From Antarcticibacterium arcticum (GTDB lineage Bacteria; Bacteroidota; Bacteroidia; Flavobacteriales; Flavobacteriaceae), in NCBI RefSeq assembly GCF_007993795.1, contig NZ_CP042476.1, positions 2,976,001-3,040,000 of the forward strand: a stretch of DNA of 64,000 bases. The letters are read 5' to 3'. Each line of letters opens with the position of its first letter. The stretch's first letter is position 1. Under the pieces are notes generated by a model. The model worked only from the letters and a program-made list of their open reading frames with translations, searched no databases and had not been told where the DNA came from. Below, piece by piece: positions 24,011 to 32,027 of this stretch. A program made the position numbers and the translations under genes.

Positions 24011-25615
24011 ATGAAAAATTTTGCAGAACTTATTAGTAAGCTGGATAGCACCAATAAAACCACCTTAAAAGTGGAGGCGCTCACGGAGTATTTTCGGGTT
24101 GCAGATGACAGGGATAAGGTTTGGGCTATTGCCATCCTGTCGCACCGCCGCCCACCCCGCCCGGTTAACACTACTTTACTAAGAACCTGGGCTTCAGAAC
24201 TGGCAAATATTCCCCTCTGGTTGTTTGAAGATTCCTATCACATAGTGGGAGATCTTGCAGAAACCATTGCATTGGTGATCCCGGTATCTGAAACCAATTC
24301 CGAAAAAAGCTTGACCCAGTACCTGTTGGAAATTATAGAACTCAAATCAAAAACCGAAGAGGAGAAAAAGCAATATCTATTTGAGAATTGGACTGAACTT
24401 AATTATTACGAGCGCTTTGTCTTCAGCAAGCTCATAACGGGAAGTTTCAGGATAGGCGTAAGTCAAAAATTAATGACCCGCGCGCTTGCTAAAGCTACCA
24501 ATGTAGATGAAGATATTCTCGCCTATAAACTTATGGGCAACTGGGATCCCGCCAGGATCACTTTTACCCAGTTGATACTCGAGGAAAATGAAGAAGATTA
24601 CCTTTCCAAACCCTATCCATTCTACCTTGCATATGCTATCGAAAATGAAGTGGATGCCCTTGGGGATGTGCGGGATTGGACCGCAGAACATAAATGGGAC
24701 GGGATTCGCTCGCAGGTGATAATTCGTAATGATGAATTATTTGTATGGAGCAGGGGAGAAGAACTGGTGACCGATAAATATCCGGAATTCCGCGCATTTA
24801 TTGATGCCATCCCCAACGGCACGGTGCTGGACGGGGAGATCCTCCCGTTTCCTGAAGGGGAAATAGGCACTTTTAATGACCTGCAAACCCGGATAGGCCG
24901 TAAAACAGTTTCTAAATCCCTCCTTGAAAAAACCCCGGTCATTCTGAAAGCCTATGATGTGCTGGAGTGGGAGGGAAAAGATATAAGGGAGATAGCTTAT
25001 GCTGAAAGAAGGATAATACTTGAAAAACTGTATTCTGAAATTTCTTCGGAATATCCTGCCGGAAGGTTTCCGCTCCACCTCTCAGAAACCATTTCTTTTA
25101 CCCATTGGGATGAGGTAGCGGCAGAAAGAGAACGCGCCCGCGAAGAACGATCGGAAGGCCTGATGCTTAAAAGACTCGACTCACCATATCTGGTAGGAAG
25201 AAAAAAGGGAGACTGGTGGAAGTGGAAGGTTGCCCCGCTTACGATTGATGCGGTCCTCACCTACGCTATGCGTGGTCATGGAAGAAGAACCAATCTATTT
25301 ACAGATTATACTTTTGGGTTATGGGATGAGGAGAAAAAAGAGCTGGTCACTTTCGCGAAAGCCTATTCGGGTCTCACCGATGCCGAATTTAGAAAAGTGG
25401 ATGCCTGGATTAAGAAGAACACCCTCGAACGTTTTGGCCCCGTGAGAAGTGTGGTGCCACACCACGTTTTCGAGATTGCTTTTGAAGGTGTAGCCGAATC
25501 TAAACGCCACAAAAGCGGGGTCGCCACAAGATTTCCAAGAATTCTGCGATGGCGACAGGATAAAAAGATAGAAGAAGCTAATACTATAGAAGATTTGAAG
25601 GGGTTGATACAGTAA
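24011..25615 (+). CDS. ATP-dependent DNA ligase (cisplatin-damage-response type)
   Basis: 534 residues. N-terminal DNA-binding domain (about 1-200), then the nucleotidyltransferase domain with adenylated lysine K228 in EHKWDGIR, DGEILPF and EGLMLK, and a C-terminal OB domain from about 405. Joins nicks using ATP; members in other bacteria are needed for resistance to DNA crosslinking damage. Its partners on both sides (exonuclease, Lhr-like helicase, PdeM) are the standard set. The helicase follows after a 200-nt repeat-bearing gap. Confidence 0.94.
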   Translation: MKNFAELISKLDSTNKTTLKVEALTEYFRVADDRDKVWAIAILSHRRPPRPVNTTLLRTWASELANIPLWLFEDSYHIVGDLAETIALVIPVSETNSEKSLTQYLLEIIELKSKTEEEKKQYLFENWTELNYYERFVFSKLITGSFRIGVSQKLMTRALAKATNVDEDILAYKLMGNWDPARITFTQLILEENEEDYLSKPYPFYLAYAIENEVDALGDVRDWTAEHKWDGIRSQVIIRNDELFVWSRGEELVTDKYPEFRAFIDAIPNGTVLDGEILPFPEGEIGTFNDLQTRIGRKTVSKSLLEKTPVILKAYDVLEWEGKDIREIAYAERRIILEKLYSEISSEYPAGRFPLHLSETISFTHWDEVAAERERAREERSEGLMLKRLDSPYLVGRKKGDWWKWKVAPLTIDAVLTYAMRGHGRRTNLFTDYTFGLWDEEKKELVTFAKAYSGLTDAEFRKVDAWIKKNTLERFGPVRSVVPHHVFEIAFEGVAESKRHKSGVATRFPRILRWRQDKKIEEANTIEDLKGLIQ

Positions 25616-25814
25616 AAGCCCCCCAACCCCCGAAGGGGGAGTTTGAACCAGATTTATAAATAAAAATTTAGTTCCTTGAATTTTTTCCCGTGGATACCGC
25701 AGATTAAAAGCAGATTGTCGCAGAACAACTTCCAAAAATCTGCGGCAATCTGCTATAATCTTTTTAAATCTGCGGGAAATTTAACCCTTGCAAAAAATAA
25801 AAGTTGATGATCAA
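25616..25814. repeat. CCCCCGAAGGGGG palindrome and CTGCG word tract inside the repair operon
   Basis: A small palindrome (25627-25639) follows the ligase stop. From about 25685 to 25785 there are degenerate words CCGCAGATT, CAGATTGTCGCAG, ATCTGCGGCAATCTGC and AATCTGCGGGAAATTT, resembling those at 2655-2695 and 3660-3700. No gene is seen. The tract splits an otherwise compact operon. Confidence 0.65.
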
Positions 25815-28286
25815 ATGAACCAAACACAACTTATAAAATTAGCAGAATCCTGGTTTGAGGGGCAGGGGTGGAAGCCTTTTGCTTTTCAAAAACAAACCTG
25901 GAAAGCTTATTTCCACGGGAAGAACGGGTTGTTGAACGCTCCCACCGGGAGCGGGAAGACCTATGCGCTCTGGATCCCTGTTGTGTTGGAATACATAAAT
26001 AATAATCCCGATTATAAGACCAAGCGCAAACCGGGATTAAAAGCCATATGGATAACCCCATTGCGGGCGCTGTCTGTAGAAATTGAACAAGCCGCCAGTC
26101 GATTTGCAGAGGAAATGGGCACTCAGCTTACTGTTGGAATCAGAACAGGTGATACTTCAATGAAAGATCGTGCTGCCCAGAGAAAATCTATGCCGGACCT
26201 GTTGATTACCACACCCGAAAGCCTGCAGCTGCTCCTTGCATCCAAAGATTATGACAAGACCTTTAAAAATCTCAACGCTATTATCATTGATGAGTGGCAC
26301 GAGCTGCTGGGAACAAAACGCGGAGTGCAGGTAGAGCTGGGTCTTTCCCGATTGAAGACGGTGTCAAAAAAGATGAAGATCTGGGGTATTTCGGCGACTA
26401 TAGGAAACCTGCAGGAGGCAAGGGAAGTGTTGTTGGGACCGGCGTCCCCGGCTTACCAGAATTCAGAATTGATAAGGGCTCATCTCAATAAAAAGATCAC
26501 CGTGAAATCCATCATTCCGGAGAAAATGGAAAAATTTCCGTGGCGTGGTCATCTGGGAATGCACCTTATCGCTGAGGTGGTGCCCATTATAAGAGCTTCG
26601 AAAACAACACTTATTTTTACCAATACCCGCTCGCAATGTGAACTTTGGTTTCAGAAATTAATGCACCTGTATCCCGAGTTTGCTGGCGAGGTAGCGATGC
26701 ACCACGGGAGTATGGCCAAAGAGACCCGGATTTGGGTGGAGCAGGCAATACGAAATGAAAGTTTGAAAGCCGTGGTGTGTACTTCCAGTCTTGACCTGGG
26801 GGTAGATTTTGCTCCCGTTGAAACCATTATCCAGATAGGAGGGCCCAAAGGTGTGGCGAGGTTTATTCAACGGGCTGGACGAAGTGGTCACCAGCCGGGA
26901 AAAGAAAGCATTATTTATTTTCTCCCTACCCACGCAATTGAACTCATAGAAGCTTCGGCCTTGCAAAAAGCAGTGAGCGAAACGGTAGTAGAAGACAGGA
27001 TCCCATACTTGCTGAGTTTTGATGTCCTGGTGCAGTATTTAACCACTCTCGCTGTTTCCAACGGATTTTTTCCGAAGGATATTTATCCAGAGATCAAAGC
27101 TACTTTCTGCTTCCAGGGAATAACCGATGAACAATGGAAATGGCTGCTCAATTTTATCACAAAAGGGAGTCAGAGCCTGCAGGCTTATGACGAATACAAA
27201 AAAGTAGCGATCGAGGAAGACGGTCTTTTTAAGGTGAATGACCGCGGGGTAGCGATGCGGCACCGCCTGCAAATTGGCACAATTGTAAGCGACGCTATGC
27301 TGAGCGTAAAATTTATGAGTGGGGGCTATATTGGAACTATCGAGGAATGGTTCATTTCCAAACTTACCCCGGGCGACTCTTTTACCTTTGCGGGGAGAAA
27401 TCTGGAACTCGCGCGTATCAAAGGAATGCAGGTTCTGGTAAGGCCCTCAAAGAAAAAGAACTCCAAAGTTCCCAGCTGGCTGGGAGGGAGGATGGGTTTT
27501 TCAGCCCAAATGAGCGAACTCCTTCGCGAGGAAATGTATGCAGCCCAGGAATCGGCGCTGGCCGGTGGCGGGAAGTCCCGTGAGCTTTCGGCCTTGCAGC
27601 CAATTTTCGAGCGGCAGCAGCGGGAATCTATCATTCCCGGGAAAAATGAATTTTTAATAGAGACCTTTAAGACCCGGGAAGGCTATCACGCGATATTTTA
27701 TCCCTTTGAGGGCCGGTTCGTGCATGAGGCATTAAGCAGTTTGCTTGCTTACCGCATTAGCTTGCTGTCGCCCATAAGTTTTACGCTGGCTTTTAATGAT
27801 TACGGATTTGAATTACTCTCTGACCAGGAAATTGATATGCAACAGGTCCTGGATAATGATCTTTTTTCTTCTTCCTACCTTATGAATGACCTGAACAACA
27901 GCCTGAATTCAACCGAAATGGCGCGAAGAAAATTTCGCGATATAGCCGTTATTGCGGGGATGGTGTTTACAGGATTTCCGAATAAATTGATCAAGAGCAA
28001 ACATTTACAGGCCAATTCGCAATTGCTGTTTAGTGTCTTCAGGGATTATGAACCCGAAAATCTTTTGTTCCTGCAGGCTTTCCGGGAAACCTTTGAACAT
28101 CAATTAGAGGAAGGGAGATTAAGGCTGGCGCTGGAAAGAATTTCCAGTCAAAACATCATCTGGAAAGCCTGTGAGAAACCTACTCCCTTTGCTTTCCCGA
28201 TTATTACCGACAGACTGCGTGAAAAATTAACTTCAGAAAAACTGGAAGATCGCATAAAACGGATGCTGCTTCAGTGGGAAAAATAG
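25815..28286 (+). CDS. Ligase-associated DEXH-box helicase (Lhr-like)
   Basis: 823 residues. Walker A PTGSGKT (about 43-49), motif II DEWH (159-162), motif III SAT, and motif VI region QRAGRSGHQ. The C-terminal half beyond about 430 is the winged-helix/Lhr core typical of 3'-5' SF2 helicases of this group. Starts at ATG 25815 (MNQTQLIK), since the earlier TTG at 25788 adds an unconserved leader. Partner of the ATP-dependent ligase in double-strand break or crosslink repair, by family knowledge. PdeM follows after 24 nt. Confidence 0.93.
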   Translation: MNQTQLIKLAESWFEGQGWKPFAFQKQTWKAYFHGKNGLLNAPTGSGKTYALWIPVVLEYINNNPDYKTKRKPGLKAIWITPLRALSVEIEQAASRFAEEMGTQLTVGIRTGDTSMKDRAAQRKSMPDLLITTPESLQLLLASKDYDKTFKNLNAIIIDEWHELLGTKRGVQVELGLSRLKTVSKKMKIWGISATIGNLQEAREVLLGPASPAYQNSELIRAHLNKKITVKSIIPEKMEKFPWRGHLGMHLIAEVVPIIRASKTTLIFTNTRSQCELWFQKLMHLYPEFAGEVAMHHGSMAKETRIWVEQAIRNESLKAVVCTSSLDLGVDFAPVETIIQIGGPKGVARFIQRAGRSGHQPGKESIIYFLPTHAIELIEASALQKAVSETVVEDRIPYLLSFDVLVQYLTTLAVSNGFFPKDIYPEIKATFCFQGITDEQWKWLLNFITKGSQSLQAYDEYKKVAIEEDGLFKVNDRGVAMRHRLQIGTIVSDAMLSVKFMSGGYIGTIEEWFISKLTPGDSFTFAGRNLELARIKGMQVLVRPSKKKNSKVPSWLGGRMGFSAQMSELLREEMYAAQESALAGGGKSRELSALQPIFERQQRESIIPGKNEFLIETFKTREGYHAIFYPFEGRFVHEALSSLLAYRISLLSPISFTLAFNDYGFELLSDQEIDMQQVLDNDLFSSSYLMNDLNNSLNSTEMARRKFRDIAVIAGMVFTGFPNKLIKSKHLQANSQLLFSVFRDYEPENLLFLQAFRETFEHQLEEGRLRLALERISSQNIIWKACEKPTPFAFPIITDRLREKLTSEKLEDRIKRMLLQWEK

Positions 28287-28298
28287 AGAGAAATTCGA

Positions 28299-28306
28299 TA
28301 TTTTTG
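28299..28306 (+). promoter_or_regulatory. Possible internal -7 box before pdeM
   Basis: Perfect TATTTTTG ending 4 nt before the GTG start of pdeM. No -33 TTG is apparent. If active, it would make a leaderless pdeM transcript inside the operon. Confidence 0.3.
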
Positions 28307-28310
28307 CCGC

Positions 28311-28946
28311 GTGATAGAAAGAATTGAGATAAAAGGGCAAAATTTTAGTTTACATCCTTCCGGTGTAATGTTTTGGGAAGAGAAACAAATGCTTCTTATA
28401 AGCGATGTGCATTTGGGAAAGATCTCCCATTTTAGAAAATATGGCAGTGCAGTTCCGCAGAATGCCATTGCCCAGAATTTTGAACGTTTATCTGAAGTGG
28501 TTGATTATTTTCAACCATCCCGTATTTGTTTTCTGGGAGATTTGTTTCACAGTTCCCTCAACCTGGAATGGGATCTTTTTGAAAACTGGATGCAGGACAT
28601 TTCTGCACAGGTAATGCTGGTAATAGGAAATCACGATATTATTTCAGAATTAAAATATGAAGCCCTTCGTATCAGGATATTTCCTGAATTGATCATTGAT
28701 GATTTTTTGCTCACCCACCATCCCGAAGAACGGGAAGAACACTATAATATCTGCGGCCATTTACACCCGGGCTATAAACTCAATGGTGTGGGAAGGCAGC
28801 AATTAAAGCTGCGGTGTTTTTACAAAAGCGATGTGCAAATGATACTTCCGGCCTTCGGTGAATTTACCGGAAATTATTGGATAAGGCCAAATGTTGGGGA
28901 TAGGGTGTATGCAATTACAAAAAAAGAGGTAATTTTAGTGTACTAA
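28311..28946 (+). CDS. pdeM: Ligase-associated endonuclease PdeM
   Basis: 211-residue calcineurin-like metallophosphoesterase, fourth member of the ligase-associated set. Metal motifs in order: SDVHLGK (about 29), GDLFHS (about 71), GNHD (about 105) and CGHLHPG (about 148). In the family it is a predicted manganese-dependent endonuclease or phosphodiesterase acting on DNA ends. Translation starts at GTG 28311; no ATG precedes the conserved N-terminal strand. The TspO-like gene follows after 17 nt. Confidence 0.9.
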   Translation: MIERIEIKGQNFSLHPSGVMFWEEKQMLLISDVHLGKISHFRKYGSAVPQNAIAQNFERLSEVVDYFQPSRICFLGDLFHSSLNLEWDLFENWMQDISAQVMLVIGNHDIISELKYEALRIRIFPELIIDDFLLTHHPEEREEHYNICGHLHPGYKLNGVGRQQLKLRCFYKSDVQMILPAFGEFTGNYWIRPNVGDRVYAITKKEVILVY

Positions 28947-28963
28947 CTATCAAAGTACCTGGA

Positions 28964-29764
28964 ATGTCCCGAAATCTTACCATTCTGAATTTACTTTCAG
29001 TGATATTGGTTATTATTGTAAACTACATTTCCCAAACCCTTCAGTTTAATAACAATACAATTGGCAGTTTGAGCCAGGAATACCGGAATCTTTTCACCCC
29101 CCAGGGCTACGCTTTCTCAATATGGGGAATTATTTTTATCGCTCTTCTTGTTTATTGTGGTTACCAGATCTATTGCGCTTTTTTTAGTGAGCGGGATGCC
29201 GATTTTATTGCCCAAACAGGTCCCTGGTTTGCCCTTGCCAATTTCGCCAATGCGGGTTGGGTAGTGGTGTGGTTATTTGAGTTCACAGGCCTCTCGGTCA
29301 TATTTATGTTCGTGATCCTGTTCTCTCTTATTATGGTGATACGAAATACCCGGATGGAAAAGTGGGATGCGCCATTCAGCACCATCGCGTTTACCTGGTG
29401 GCCTATTTGTTTATATGCAGGCTGGATCACAGTGGCAACCATTGCCAATGTAGCCTCCTTTCTCTCAAAAATTGGCTGGGACGGCTGGATCTTTACCGAA
29501 AGGCAATGGACAATAATTATGATCCTTGTAGCAGTGTTTATCAACCTTTTGATCATCTACAGAAGGAATATGCGCGAATTTGCTGCAGTTGGTATCTGGG
29601 CGCTCATCGCGATCTATGTAAGGCATAGTTACCGTATGCCCATTATTGGGTATGTTGCCCTAGGCGGGGCGGTAATTATTGGAATTTATGCTCTTTATCA
29701 CGGCTACATAAACCGAAAAACCAATCCTATGTATAAGTTGGTAAAGGGGGATCACAGGGAATAG
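28964..29764 (+). CDS. TspO/MBR-related tryptophan-rich membrane protein
   Basis: 266 residues with about eight hydrophobic segments and many tryptophans (FSIWGIIFI, WVVVWLFEF, WWPICLYAGW). It resembles the tryptophan-rich sensory protein (TspO/MBR) superfamily but is longer than the five-helix TspO. Family members bind porphyrins; ligand here unknown. It begins 17 nt after pdeM, so it may ride on the repair operon transcript. No enzymatic motif is visible. Confidence 0.75.
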   Translation: MSRNLTILNLLSVILVIIVNYISQTLQFNNNTIGSLSQEYRNLFTPQGYAFSIWGIIFIALLVYCGYQIYCAFFSERDADFIAQTGPWFALANFANAGWVVVWLFEFTGLSVIFMFVILFSLIMVIRNTRMEKWDAPFSTIAFTWWPICLYAGWITVATIANVASFLSKIGWDGWIFTERQWTIIMILVAVFINLLIIYRRNMREFAAVGIWALIAIYVRHSYRMPIIGYVALGGAVIIGIYALYHGYINRKTNPMYKLVKGDHRE

Positions 29765-29918
29765 TGAGTAGTGAGGAGTAAATAGGTTTTTTGTTTGGGG
29801 TTTGTAGTTTATTGTTGGGATAAATTAGTGAATAGTGAGTGATGATTAGTGCATAGGTTTGTCTGTTTTGGTGTTTAAATCTTGAATTTTGAACCTTGAA
29901 TTTTGAACCTTGATTCTG
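29765..29918. repeat. Short-word tract
   Basis: GTGAGTAGTGAGGAGTAAAT words (29763-29785), TGTTTGGGGTTTGTAGTTT words (29792-29812), a second GTGAATAGTGAGTGATG tract and then TTGAATTTTGAACCTTGAA words (about 29884-29912, reverse complement of the GTTCAAA type). No gene is seen. Confidence 0.65.
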
Positions 29919-31271
29919 CTATACCATCCCCTTTACATCATTTCCCCAGGTAGGATAAGCGAAGATCATCTCCTTTAATGTTTCGTGATCAGTTTTGGTG
30001 TTAATAGCCATGGCAAAAAGGTTGATCACTTCTGCGGCTTCGGGCCCAATTAAATGTGCGCCCAGGATCAATCCTGTTTTTTTATCCACAATAGTCTTGT
30101 AAGCATACACCTTTTCATTGATCCTTTTGGCATTGAACCAATCTGCTACCTCCTTATGTTCAATAATGATCTCGTGACCCTTTTCCTTTGCCTCTGCTTC
30201 CAATATTCCTACGGAAGCAAGGTTGGGTAGGGTAAATACCACCGAAGGCTGCGCAGGGTACACCGCCTTTTTCATTTTTTTATTTAGGAGGTTGTGCGCC
30301 ACCACATCTGCTTCCAGGGAAGAAAGAGGAGTGAGGGCCAAACCGGCACTATCTGAGACATCCCCGCAGGCAAATACATTTTTATTAGTTATGTTTTGCA
30401 AAAAGTCATTCACGCTAACCCCTTTTTTGCTGAAGGCCACATTTCCCTTTTCGAGATCAAGATCTGCAATAGAAGGTACTCTTCCGGCGGTGTTAAACAA
30501 CATTTCTGCTTTCACTGAAATTTCCCTTCCACCTTGATTTGCTTTCACTCTAAAATTCTTTCGCAACTTTTCAATTCCGCTTACTTCGGCATTAAAGTGG
30601 AATTTTATTCCCAGGTTTTCCGATGTTTTTACGAGGAGGTTAACCAGATCCTCATCAAAATTCATCAGGGGCCGTGGTGCAAAATCCAGCATAGTAACTT
30701 CTACGCCAAATCGTGCGGCAAGATGGGCAAATTCCATCCCAATATAACCCGCCCCAATGAAGATCATACTTTTGGGAAGTTCCTTTAAATTCAGGAAATC
30801 ATCACTTATTAGGGCGAGTTCTCTACCCGGAATGGGAAGTTCCATAGGTACCTGCCCGGTGGCGATAACTATATTGGTGGCTGAAATTGTCTTTCCTTCG
30901 ACAGATAAAGTTTGTTCATCAAGAAATTTAGGGGACTGGTGATACAGGTCGATTCCCAGGTCCTTTAAGTTCTTCTCTGTTGCAGCGGGAACAGCATCCA
31001 CAAAAGTGTACTTGAAAAGCATCAAATCCTCCCAACTTATCCCTGGTAATTTTGTAATACCCTTGCCCAGCATTTTTTCAGCCTTTTCAAGGATCTCTGT
31101 TACCCCCAACAGCACTTTTTTAGGATCGCAGCCGGCATTGGCACAGGTGCCTCCGTATTCACGATTATCTGCCATTCCCACAGTCAATCCCGCGCTTGCG
31201 CAGGCTTTCGCCACATTTTTTCCGGCTGTACCGGTACCAATTATAAATACGTCGTAATCCTTAAATGCCAT
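29919..31271 (-). CDS. Pyridine nucleotide-disulfide oxidoreductase (glutathione/mercuric reductase-like)
   Basis: 450-residue FAD flavoprotein. FAD motif IIGTGTAGKNVA (about 10-21), redox disulfide GGTCANAGCDPKK (C43, C48), NAD motif FIGAGYIGMEFAHLAARFG near 170-190 and ACGDVSD near 305. The C-terminal HPT catalytic motif of lipoamide/glutathione reductases is replaced by AYPTWGNDVKGM, so the acid-base histidine is missing. This argues against a plain lipoamide dehydrogenase; substrate unknown. Monocistronic, divergent from the toxin-antitoxin pair. Confidence 0.85.
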   Translation of the reverse strand: MAFKDYDVFIIGTGTAGKNVAKACASAGLTVGMADNREYGGTCANAGCDPKKVLLGVTEILEKAEKMLGKGITKLPGISWEDLMLFKYTFVDAVPAATEKNLKDLGIDLYHQSPKFLDEQTLSVEGKTISATNIVIATGQVPMELPIPGRELALISDDFLNLKELPKSMIFIGAGYIGMEFAHLAARFGVEVTMLDFAPRPLMNFDEDLVNLLVKTSENLGIKFHFNAEVSGIEKLRKNFRVKANQGGREISVKAEMLFNTAGRVPSIADLDLEKGNVAFSKKGVSVNDFLQNITNKNVFACGDVSDSAGLALTPLSSLEADVVAHNLLNKKMKKAVYPAQPSVVFTLPNLASVGILEAEAKEKGHEIIIEHKEVADWFNAKRINEKVYAYKTIVDKKTGLILGAHLIGPEAAEVINLFAMAINTKTDHETLKEMIFAYPTWGNDVKGMV

Positions 31272-31398
31272 TTGGAGGGTTAATTTGTGGAAATTTACCC
31301 ATACTGCGGCTGTTATGCTGTTATTAAAATGGTAAAATAATTTTCTATAATTTTAATATAATGCTTAAATTGACAGTAACCGATTTTTTATAATTATT

Positions 31399-31641
31399 AT
31401 GGAAGCCGAAGCCCTGAAAAAGACCGTCCTGAAATATATTGATGAAGCCGATGAGCGACTACTTAAAATTCTCAAGGCCTTAATAGAAAGTTATCTGGAA
31501 GGTGAGAAAAATCAACCGGAACTATATGAAGAAGATTATGAGGAGATTGACAGGCGAAGAGAAGCATATTTGGGAGACCCGGAAGATTCTTATACCTGGG
31601 ATGAGGTAAAGGAAAGTATTAGGAATGCTTCCAAAAAATGA
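31399..31641 (+). CDS. Antitoxin of a RelE/ParE-type system
   Basis: 80 residues, acidic and helical, with a YEEDYEEIDRRREAYL segment and TWDEVKESIRNASKK at the end, typical of addiction-module antitoxins that wrap the toxin with their C-terminus. The N-terminal part lacks an obvious DNA-binding fold. The stop overlaps the toxin start by 4 nt (ATGA), the classical coupling of type II pairs. Antitoxin identity rests on layout and size. Confidence 0.8.
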   Translation: MEAEALKKTVLKYIDEADERLLKILKALIESYLEGEKNQPELYEEDYEEIDRRREAYLGDPEDSYTWDEVKESIRNASKK

Positions 31642-31928
31642 TCTATAAAATTAAAATAATTCCTAAGGCTAAGGACGAAATTAATGAGGCTTATTTCTAT
31701 TATGAATCCGTCAAGGCGGGATTAGGTGAAAGATTTATAAAACATCTTGAAAGTTATTTTATAAGAATCACGAAGACCCCCGAGCAGTTCCCCCTAAAGA
31801 GAATGCCATATCGTGAGGCCTTTATTAAAAAATTTCCATACCTGATTATTTTTGAGATTCGGAAAACAGAAATAATTGTCTATTCGGTATTTAATACCTG
31901 GCAAAATCCCCAAAAGAAGGTGTTGTAA
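31638..31928 (+). CDS. RelE/ParE-family toxin
   Basis: 96 residues. Pattern: YKIKIIPKAKDEINEAYFYYE, GLGERFIKHL, PYREAFIKKFPYLIIFEI and VYSVFNTWQNP, characteristic of the RelE/ParE superfamily (plasmid stabilisation type). It either cleaves mRNA on the ribosome or poisons gyrase; sequence alone does not decide. Coupled with the upstream antitoxin and 99 nt before mfd. Confidence 0.85.
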   Translation: MIYKIKIIPKAKDEINEAYFYYESVKAGLGERFIKHLESYFIRITKTPEQFPLKRMPYREAFIKKFPYLIIFEIRKTEIIVYSVFNTWQNPQKKVL

Positions 31929-31991
31929 TTGTGATTTATTCAAAAGTATTTTTTTCAGCCCTAATCAAAAGTTAAAAAAAGCCTTGAGGTG

Positions 31992-32022
31992 TTGTAAAGG
32001 CAAAATGATGGAATTACCTTTG
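31992..32022 (+). promoter_or_regulatory. Predicted mfd promoter, leaderless geometry
   Basis: TTG at 31992-31994 and perfect TACCTTTG at 32015-32022, spacer 20 nt. The mfd ATG begins 6 nt after the box, near the expected transcription start, so the mRNA should have little or no leader. Confidence 0.55.
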
Positions 32023-32027
32023 CCTCA

